DNA from: Craterostigma plantagineum
Taxonomy: Eukaryota > Streptophyta > Magnoliopsida > Lamiales > Linderniaceae
Assembly (NCBI GenBank): GCA_027422505.1
Contig: JAPQWV010000006.1
Span: forward strand, 10,468,501 to 10,532,500
Direction: 5' to 3'
DNA length: 64,000 nt
Each line of letters starts with the position of its first letter. Positions within the stretch are counted from its first letter, which is position 1. Under the pieces are notes generated by a model that had not been told where the DNA came from, did not search any database, and saw only the letters and a program-made list of their open reading frames with translations. Below, piece after piece: positions 56,992 to 64,000 of this stretch. Made by a program: the position numbers and the translations under genes.

Positions 56992-58810
56992 CTGCAAAAA
57001 CAATTTAGAAAGCTTTAGGTACCCACTTAAGCATGGGTCCTCTCGGATTAGCAGATTTAATTTTGGGTTCAGATATGACTCCTAAATCTATTTTTGGAAG
57101 AGTCTTAATAGCCCATTGCACTTTTGGAAAAGTGGGTTTGGGTTTTGCCTCAATAGGAGACTTGGCCCTTTTGACTTTTGTCGTCCTAGGCGGAGATTTA
57201 GGAACCCATTTGGGTTGAACCTTACAGGGACGGTTAATTTCAGCACGTACAAATGCTTTGGAGGGTTTGCCTGAGGAAAAGATCTTTTCTTGTGATAGTC
57301 TCCTAAGATGCTTGGGGGATTTAATTTCTACGGGATACCTTAGGTGAGTACAGTCATGTAAGGCGCCATAAGCTTTCTTTATGGCTGGATCTTGTTTCCT
57401 ACGAGTCTTCCTTGTGGCATTTGTTTCAGAATGATTAGTAGTAATTTTCGATGTAGAGCCTATTTCGAGATTTTCACTTCTATAAGAGATATGCTGAAGT
57501 GAGCACGTAGAAGCAATTATTTTGAACGTAGAAATGACTATTTTATTACTACGAGTGTCTTTTATTTTGACAGAAGGAATAACATGTAGAAACATTTAAA
57601 TCTACTAGCTCCTTCTTTATTTTAGGACTAGACACTCTCGCCTTCGTAGTCGGTGCTGGCTCTACGCTCCCTGTGGACGTAGGTGAAGTAGACTTAGTCT
57701 TAGCACTTTTAATAGAGTTATTAATGCTCTTATGATCTTTTGAAGGCGATTTGTCTATTTTCACGCTTTTTATGATAGCGTGTGAGGTAGTTTGGGAGGT
57801 CAGGGAAGCCTTGAGATTTTCCATCTCTTTAAAGAATTTTTTTCTTTTCAGCTTCGAAATTCTCTCTTTCTTTGTCTAGTTTCGCCTGTGACTCCTCTAT
57901 CTGTTTTTAGGGGGTTTGTAGAGAGAATTTTGATAATTAACCTTTTTGACCTCCTCGTAGTGTTCTTTAGAGTCAGGAGGTAAGACTTGAACTAGATCAC
58001 TGAAAGGTGTTAAGGATGGTTTCCTATTTTTGTCCTTTTCAATTAGTTCATTGTAGTCAAAGGGGATCTCAGGCCCATGTGAGACTTGTTTATGGATGAA
58101 TCAAACGCATTTTCATACGTCGATTCCGTAATGTTCCTAAGAGAGGTTGCAGCTAAACCCAAGTTCTTATTGTCATGCATTTCTTTCTTCTGTAAAATAC
58201 GTGGGTTAGTGTAACATATGCTTTCTATTGGATTATAGAACTCTATATCCTTGGGCTTGTTTAAAAATATCGTCTGTTCAGAGTGTCCCCTTCGCGTAAG
58301 AAGATCATCTAATTTTTTAATTTTTGCATACAACTTCCTGCGTTCCTCACTTAGGAGAGCATAATTATTTTCTACCGTCAGTTTGGCTGCTTGACAGGTG
58401 TCTAGATCCTTACTGAGCTCACTAACCTTAGCGTTAGATGTTTCTAATTGAGCTTCTAAGTCAGTGATCTTAGAGGTAGCTTCGGTTATCCTACAATTTA
58501 AGGTAGCTTTCTCGTTGAGATGCCTAACCAAACAATTGTAGTTATTCGCTAGCCTATCTTCTTATTTTTTAATCTTTTTACTATGCTATCCTAAAGGAGG
58601 TTGACTAGTCTCTCTAGAATGTAGACTCTTAGTAGGTTCTTCTATTTCTGCACTAGAGCTTCTAAGTTCTGATTCGAGACTATCTATCTTCTCCTGAGCT
58701 CTCTCAAGTTTGTTCTCTACTTCCTTTATACTTTTCTACTCATGTTTCATGTTAGCATATTGCGTTTGATATGATTCTAACATGGTCAATAATGTGGAAG
58801 GAGTGACTAC
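56992..58810 (-). other. E3 coding intron between Gag and Pol
   Basis: On - the donor is AATGAG|GTAGTC and the acceptor is ATTGTTTTTGCAG|ATCC. Length is 1,819 nt, phase 0: removal joins SNE to IHHVW. The borders are at the same codons as in E1. E2 shows the joined product. Confidence 0.8.
57005..58800 (-). pseudogene. E3 intron-encoded coiled-coil Gag extension
   Basis: Without splicing, Gag continues VVTPSTLLTMLESYQTQYAN into a coiled-coil region. Examples are LNCRITEATSKITDLEAQLE, SNAKVSELSKDLDTCQ and ALLSEERRKLYAKIKKLDDL. The conserved FYNPIESICYTNPRIL and the region before PFDY follow. A basic C-terminal part (57005-57595) includes RKTRRKQDPAIKKA and KWVPKSPPRTTKVKRAKSPI, and ends GPMLKWVPKAF. 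The stop TAA (57005-57007) is 13 nt before the intron end. Several stops and frame changes lie between 57600 and 58760. It aligns block by block with E1. Confidence 0.7.
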
Positions 58811-60069
58811 CTCATTTGAAGACGTGGATGGATTGTCGTCGTCCGTACGAGTGGATGTTTCGGCGTCCAATTTGTTGTCGAGACGGGCCATGAGGGCTAA
58901 GTTCTCTTATTCGGAGCTCGACGTGTCCTCGAGCCATTGGTCCTATTCGGCCATGAGAGCTACTCCAGCTTCTTTCTGTTTTGTCAATTGAAGCTTCCTG
59001 GAGTAGTAGTTTGCATCTCTTTTCTTCGGGAGAGTGCACTCTCTGGCGAAGTGACCTGCTTTGCCACAGTTAAAGCATTTGTTAGTCTCTTTGGGATTCT
59101 TGACCTCGGAACTCTCCGGAGCGCGTTCTTTGTTCTTGGAGCTTGTAGTCCGAAGTCTATTGGCTGAGGTTGAAGACTTCTTCTTGAAGTACTACTTGCT
59201 CATCATTTGTCCAATGAGAGCTAACTGTTTTCCAAGGGCTTTCATGTTCAGCTCGATGTCGGAGTCCTATTCATCTTCCGCCTCTGATGATGAAGGTGGC
59301 CTAACGATCTTTTCCTTTCTTGATCTTGTGCTCCTCTTCTCCGAGACTAAGGCAACCGTGTCATCGGTTTGTTTGCCTTTCTGCTCTTTGGTAATCTCGC
59401 GGATATCATCCTCATACTGAGCGAGATTATTGAACACGGCATGGACATCCAACTCCTCTAGATCTTTATTTTGTCGTATTTGAGTGGATATTTTCTTCCA
59501 TTCCATAGGAAGAGAAGATAGAAATCTTATGTTTGTCTCCATGTTGGTCTTCGTGATTTCTAACTTCCTCATCTCGTTGAGAAGGGTGAGGTATCGTTGG
59601 TAGATTTCGTATAGACTCTCCTCCGACTTTGCTTTGAAGGAGTCGTAAGCAGTGATAATGTTCGCCTTCTTGGCCTTTATGCCAACTTCCGTCTTTTGCA
59701 TCATCCTATGCAGCTCATCCCACATCCCTTTGGCCGATGAAAGGCTGTCGATTTGTCTGTATATATCGTTGGGGATGTCCTGCATAAGGGTATTCATGGC
59801 TACTAGATCAGCCTTAGCTCGAGCTCTTTCCTCCAGAGAGTATTCTCTAGGCTCCTTTAGTCGCTAGAAGCTGGAATTGTTGGAGTAGCTGTTTCGTCCC
59901 CGGGTACATGAACCCAGAACTGTGTCGGTCCCTCTTCAAGGGACTGCAGTAGATTTTCGGCTTGATCCTTTAGAGCGATGAAATTCAGGAAGCGGCTTCT
60001 CCACACTGTGTATTCGCCTCTTTGCAAGATCGGCGGACGGTTGTCATTTCCGAGTGAGTATGCATCCAT
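58811..60069 (-). pseudogene. gag: E3 Gag
   Basis: Starts MDAYSLGNDNRPPILQRGEY at 60069. The UBN2-like capsid domain includes AMNTLMQDIPNDIYRQIDSL, MWDELHRMMQKTEVGIKAKK, YEIYQRYLTLLNEMRKLEIT and RFLSSLPMEWKKISTQI. The CCHC knuckle CFNCGKAGHFAREC is at about 59036-59077. An acidic tail ends PSTSSNE at the donor. In-frame stops occur near 59862, 59266, 59190, 58950 and 58908. Confidence 0.9.
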
Positions 60070-60652
60070 GTTTGTATTGGTCTCACTCGAAAAGTTTTTC
60101 GCTGGATAATGCTCGAGAAATATTTCTAACTTAAAACGTTTCTGCTGATGACGATTCTAGCGCTGACTTCGTATTCTGACCGAGAAAATTTCTCTCGCTA
60201 AGTTTATCGAGCGAGAAAAATTTGAGCAATCGAGAAAAATTCACAGAATACGATTAACACAAATTCGAGCAAAAACAAAGAATCAGATAGTGAAGTTTGA
60301 GGTAACTGCTCGCAATCAAGTACTAATCACGCACGAAGAAATTAAACACGTTATGAAGCAAAATATATCGAATTTGATCAAAATCAGAACGTGTTCTTCA
60401 TGTTCTTCGTCAACAGTAAAATTTCAGAATCAAATTAATCAAAATTCGACGTTCAACTGCTACTTATTTAGTCGTTATGATCATTTATCACTTAATCAAG
60501 CACCGAAACATCAAATTCAAGTCAATTAGGCACAGAATTATGCTATTGGATCGAAAACAGATTTCTCGCCAATCTGTTCTTTGATGGTATAGTGTTCGAA
60601 ATAAAATTTCAATCCAATTCTAACAATTTACGATTCAAAACAGAACGAATCT
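60070..60652 (-). other. E3 untranslated leader
   Basis: Non-coding. It contains CGAGAAAATTTC-like motifs (60090-60240) and is similar to the E2 leader but about half its length. Confidence 0.75.
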
Positions 60653-60664
60653 GCTCTGATACCA
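60653..60664 (-). promoter_or_regulatory. E3 primer-binding site
   Basis: TGGTATCAGAGC on -, two bases from the 5' LTR end. Confidence 0.95.
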
Positions 60665-60666
60665 AT

Positions 60667-61019
60667 TGTTAGGTCCTCATATTAACAACTCTACGATCCT
60701 AAGCTAGAATCCATAGCAATTCGATCGTTTAGATAATCAATTGAATTCGATCGAAAAACTCAAGTTAAGAACACGAGAGAGAATTCAACTAGAGTGAGAA
60801 AGTTACTGTTGTTTCTCTCTCTAGAAATCGAATTGCAAGCCCTTCGGATCAATTCTCTAAACTATCTCTTTTTCCAGCTCAATTCATTTACAAGTATTTA
60901 TACCAAACAAGCTTGGTATAAATATCAAACTAGTCCTAATCTAAGGACTACTATACAAAACGCCCCTAATTACAAGGACAACTAATAATATCAAGCACAA
61001 TTAAAACTTATACTCTACA
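60667..61019 (-). repeat. E3 5' LTR (353 bp)
   Basis: On - it starts TGTAGAGTATAAG and ends GAGGACCTAACA. The right flank AAGGC (61020-61024) repeats 19087-19091. Confidence 0.95.
60895..60924. promoter_or_regulatory. Palindromic TATA-box core (E3 5' LTR)
   Basis: TATTTATACCAA, loop ACAAGC, TTGGTATAAATA. Confidence 0.65.
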
Positions 61020-61024
61020 AAGGC

Positions 61025-62490
61025 CAAGGCTCGGGCTCTGCGCAGACAGGAACTGGAGCCGGGGAAACCTCACAACCCACTAAACAAACCACCACCACCA
61101 CGCACCACACACAACCTCTAAGCCCATTGTACCAACCCACCATCAGAACGCCTCCGTCGACCCCATCCACCCCACCGACCCCACCGACCTTTACAAGCCC
61201 CTTGCTTCCGGAAGAAGAAGCAAGTGCCGCGATGCTCATAGCCCTAGCAGCTACTCAAGCTACTCCCTCGGTCGCTCCAGACCAACCGGGCCCCATCAGG
61301 ACATGGCATCAATCCACACGGGGTTCTAGACAAATACATCTTCGAAGGACAATGGATGGCCCATTCCATGCCCGAGGAGCATCAAAGACAACGGCTTCAG
61401 GACGTTCGGAATTTCCTACAAAAAGCCTCCATAGACCTCGTGATCATAGAAGATGGCGAGCTTCAGGAAGGTGAAGACTACCAACAAGAAATCCCAAGGC
61501 TACCAGAGTTGATCGCGCAACGTGCGGATTCCCCCACAAGACTAACGCCAGGGACCGTTCGGATCGACACGCCATGGGAGAACATCGGATTAGAAATCCC
61601 CTTCCGTGAAGAAGTTCGTGAAAACATTTGGAGGTCACCAGAGAGAGTTAAGAAGCCGAACGAGTTCAGACTGAGAGGGATCTTTCACTGGGATCAGCGG
61701 AAGAGGATGACCTACCTCTGGATGCTGACCAAACTTGGACCTGATGTAAGGCGGGGAATGACTAAAGAAAAAGTCAAGAGCCACTATAAGAGTCTATCCC
61801 CAATATGCCAACTACTCAGCGTATACTGTGCAAAAGGAGGACTTTCAACACCTCACTACACCATCGAGCGAGTAGATAGAACTCGAGAAGATCTAAGCGA
61901 GAGCGACCTACCGTACATCCCTGCTGATGAGGTATACCATCTCTATCAGCTGTACGTGGAGAAGTACAAAGGTCCTCAAGGCTTCATCAAGAAAGTAGGA
62001 CTCGAGGGACTCTACCGGTTCATGATGCGCCAAGTCAAGTACTTCACCGCACACGACCTTCAGATGACTCTGGAGAGAAACATGAAGAAGGTTAACATGA
62101 CCGCTCTGCTCAACAGAGGACCTGAGATCGAAGGGCTTCCCAACAATCACGTGCACATCAGCTCAGTCCTAGGCATCACCTACCGCAATCCAATAGCCAA
62201 GAAGAATCGGTTGATGCTGAAGACTGAGATTCATAAGTTCTGCGATGGGACGCTCAAGGTCGTCAGGAATAACATCGAGCAGAGGTTGAAAGAAATCAAT
62301 CGAGATACGATACTGAGGATCCACAGATTCGTGAAAGGACAACCGCTCCTAATGGAACTACTAGAAGATATCGAGGAGCGACTGGAGCTGAGGAACATGC
62401 TCAGGAACTTTGAGTACGCGCTGGGCTTGCGCATGTCATTCTTCGCCCGACGAGGACAACTAGGCAGACAAGCAATCAAGGACAAATGGG
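61025..62490 (+). pseudogene. E1 ORF2, linker and C-terminal domain
   Basis: Continues the ORF2 interrupted at 19091. A Gln/Thr/Pro-rich linker (GSGSAQTGTGAGETSQP, SPLLPEEEASAAMLIALAAT) is followed, after a frame change near 61300, by the best-preserved C-terminal domain in the window. This part is open from 61356 for 389 codons: NIWRSPERVKKPNEFRLRGI, HWDQRKRMTYLWML, ICQLLSVYCAKGGLSTPHY, DEVYHLYQLYVEKYKGPQGF, MRQVKYFTAHDLQMTLERNM, NNHVHISSVLGITYRNPIAK, IHKFCDGTLKVVRNNI and LRNFEYALGLRMSFFARRG. It looks globular and basic, with no membrane segment. Because the polypurine tract and LTR start are mutated, the frame runs on into the LTR to about 62525. Confidence 0.85.
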
Positions 62491-62495
62491 GAGAA
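62483..62495 (+). promoter_or_regulatory. E1 polypurine tract (mutated)
   Basis: CAAATGGGGAGAA just before the 3' LTR. It corresponds to CAAAGGGGGAGAT in E3. Confidence 0.75.
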
Positions 62496-62847
62496 TTTAG
62501 AAGATCAATTCTAATTGTGCTTTGATTTTATTAGATGTCCTTGTAATTAGGGGCTTTATTTGTATTAGTGCATAGATTAAGACTAGTTAGATATTTATAC
62601 CAAGTGTGTTTGGTATAAATACTTTGTAATCAATCGCAATCAATAGAGAAAGTTTTGGAAATTGATACGAAAGGCTTGCAATTCAATTCCTATAGAGAGA
62701 AACAATAGTAACTTTCTCACTCTACTCGAATTCTCTCTCTTGTTCTTCATTTGAGTTTTTCGATCGAATCTTAATGTCAGTCATTATCATCGAATTACTT
62801 AGAATTCATGCCTAGGATCATAGAGTTGTTAATCGTAGGACCTAACA
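62496..62847 (+). repeat. E1 3' LTR (352 bp)
   Basis: Starts TTTAGAAGATC (the TG end has changed to TT) and ends GGACCTAACA. The flank CATTG follows. Confidence 0.9.
62592..62621. promoter_or_regulatory. Palindromic TATA-box core (E1 3' LTR)
   Basis: TATTTATACCAA, loop GTGTGT, TTGGTATAAATA; identical to the E1 5' LTR. Confidence 0.65.
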
Positions 62848-62852
62848 CATTG

Positions 62853-63500
62853 CCCTATTAACATTAAATAGAATAATTAAATTTGCAGTACTGACCAGTA
62901 TTTTCACGTCACTTTGATCTGGAAAAGTTCATGCTTTCCAAAATATACAACTGAGGTAGACATGACCGATTAATAATAGTCAATTATATATCACAAGTTT
63001 TTTAATGACATTGTCAAATCAAATAGTCATACAATCATATTATATCGCATAACTACATATTGAATACGGATACATGTATGTTAGAAATAAACTCTAATGC
63101 TAGAAAGTAAAGTCAATTATTAAATTTCTAATTATCTTTATAACGCGTAATAACTTTCTATCAGAACTCATTATCAGCTCACATACTAAAACTGAAATCT
63201 GCTATTTTATTAAACCTATTAAAAAGTAAATATTCAAATCATCGGCCCACAATTAATTTATTGCTTTCAACATACTGGGTTATTGTTAACGAGTGGCCCG
63301 ATGTTTTATCTTATTACTGAATTAAATTTCCAATCCCGCTACTCTAAACCCTTCCCTCGCAAAAAAGGCAGTATCGAAAACAAACTCGGAGTATATTGTT
63401 GTCGGAATTTTGGAAGAATTCGATTTTGCGCAATTGAGTGTTCAACAAGATTATTCCTCTATGTAGGCTTGAATCTCTTAATATTTGTCGTCCATTTGCC
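62853..63500. other. Genomic flank right of the nest, no gene seen
   Basis: AT-rich DNA beginning CCCTATTAACATTAAATAG, the continuation of the site interrupted by E1. It may contain the 5' region of the next gene. Confidence 0.6.
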
Positions 63501-63987
63501 ATGGGTGGCCAGATCTTTGAGGTTAGTGCTATGTCGTATTTATGGATGTGAAATATGATATATGCGAAAATCGAAAATTTCTGCGTGTGGGGTTTTGAAT
63601 GTATCATGTGATATTGTTAAATGATATGTTGTTATTGTTCTAAGTACCAATTTGGGTTTCTGAATGTTCAATAATATGCTACTATTGTTCCAAGTATCAT
63701 GTGATATTGTTCAATAATATGCTATTATTGTTCCAAGTATCAATTTGCGGCCGTACTTTGTTTTAATACAGGCAGTATTAGAAACACAGTTCCCTAGAGG
63801 ATCTGTTAAGCCAGGAAGAGTGGTGATATTTGCCGCTTTTAAAGATATTTGCACGTATCTAATGAAAATCTTTAATAGAGCAGAGATAGCTGAGATGGTT
63901 TCAAAGAGTCAATTTGGACGTTTTGTCTGCAGAGAATTTTCAGTTATCAGGGCAGTTGTTGTGGTATATGATGTAGTGTCAAATTAA
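63501..63987 (+). CDS. Possible two-exon gene or gene start, unknown product
   Basis: A short first exon could run from ATG 63501 (MGGQIFE) to a donor GAG|GTTAGTG. The second would begin after TTTTAATACAG at 63773. It encodes AVLETQFPRGSVKPGRVVIF, then FAAFKDICTYLMKIFNRAEI, then MVSKSQFGRFVCREFSVI, to a stop at 63985. Both junctions are phase 0. The KSQFGRF stretch resembles segments preceding Ulp1 domains in plant transposon proteins, but this similarity is weak and from memory. It may be incomplete and continue past the window. The intron holds short direct repeats. Confidence 0.35.
63600..63745. repeat. Short direct repeats (GTTCAATAATATGCTA unit)
   Basis: Two clear copies and one degenerate copy of a ~50-bp unit: TTCAATAATATGCTA, then TATTGTTCCAAGTATCA. 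Confidence 0.8.
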
Positions 63988-64000
63988 ATATGATTATACA

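Larger units (their letters stand above)
19092..61019 (-). mobile_element. E3: giant Copia element (~14.6 kb without insertions)
   Basis: On the - strand it has a 5' LTR 60667-61019, primer site, leader, gag, coding intron, pol, a long spacer, ORF2, a polypurine tract and a 3' LTR 19092-19440. The flanks are a perfect duplication, AAGGC (19087-19091 and 61020-61024). Solo LTR S2 and element E4 are inserted in the spacer between pol and ORF2. Removing them leaves about 14.6 kb, large for Copia and with unusually short LTRs. Pol motifs such as [11 protein letters not shown] and [17 protein letters not shown] point to the SIRE/Maximus branch. Many stops and frameshifts make it inactive. Confidence 0.9.
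10830..62847 (+). mobile_element. E1: Ty1/Copia element, outermost layer of the nest
   Basis: Same-orientation LTRs lie at 10830-11180 and 62496-62847. The outer flanks are CGTTG (10825-10829) and CATTG (62848-62852), a target duplication with one change. Internal parts readable on + are the end of gag with its zinc knuckle (14117 onward), the intronic coiled-coil ORF, protease, integrase, and ORF2 split by E3 at 19091/61025. The element has lost its primer site, most of gag, the reverse transcriptase and RNase H. E2 and E3 are inserted in it. Two deletion junctions (11181-11201 and 17471-17493) look like double-strand-break repair products. Confidence 0.85.

Noticed and set aside
60653..60664. 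tRNA-like 3' end (GCTCTGATACCA)
   Set aside because: This is the complement of the primer-binding site of a minus-strand element. No cloverleaf is present.

Overview
This is eukaryotic, almost certainly eudicot plant, nuclear DNA made mostly of nested LTR retrotransposons. The evidence is initiator-tRNA-Met primer sites (TGGTATCAGAGC), plant Ty1/Copia and Ty3/Gypsy polyproteins, GT-AG introns, an RPA1-like gene remnant and a Ulp1-like gene remnant. I saw no certainly functional host gene. The species cannot be named from this sequence. In this annotation E1-E5 are LTR retrotransposons and S1-S2 are solo LTRs.

Layout. 1-2534: AT-rich DNA with a degenerate ~165-bp tandem array. 2535-4709: broken RPA1-like gene (+). 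4717-8415: solo LTR S1 with a perfect 5-bp target duplication (CCAGT). 8416-9633: AT-rich, with one tandem duplication. 9634-10726: broken Ulp1/C48-protease-like gene (+). 10830-62847: one five-layer retrotransposon nest. 62848-64000: AT-rich flank ending in a possible two-exon gene start (+).

The nest. E1 (Copia, +) spans 10830-62847. It contains E2 (Copia, -, truncated, 11194-14116) and E3 (Copia, -, 19092-61019, target duplication AAGGC on both sides). E3 contains solo LTR S2 (48564-51309) and E4 (Copia, -, 23072-47642). E4 contains E5 (Gypsy chromovirus of the Tekay/Del type, -, 25473-35636). With the insertions removed, E3 and E4 are each about 14.4-14.6 kb, with LTRs of only ~300-350 bp.

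The main biology is in these giant SIRE-like Copia elements. They carry gag, a 1.6-1.8 kb coding segment bounded by canonical splice sites, pol, a long AT-rich spacer, and a second ORF (ORF2) of roughly 1,080 codons. In E1, E3 and E4 the segment between the Gag zinc knuckle and the protease starts with GAG|GTA and ends with TTTGCAG. It is in phase 0. It encodes a coiled-coil Gag extension that ends in a stop codon 9-13 nt before the acceptor. E2 lacks exactly this segment, as if it had been copied from spliced RNA. ORF2 also begins at an acceptor-like site. The simplest model is that unspliced RNA makes an extended Gag, one splice makes Gag-Pol, and another splice makes ORF2. All copies here carry disabling mutations.
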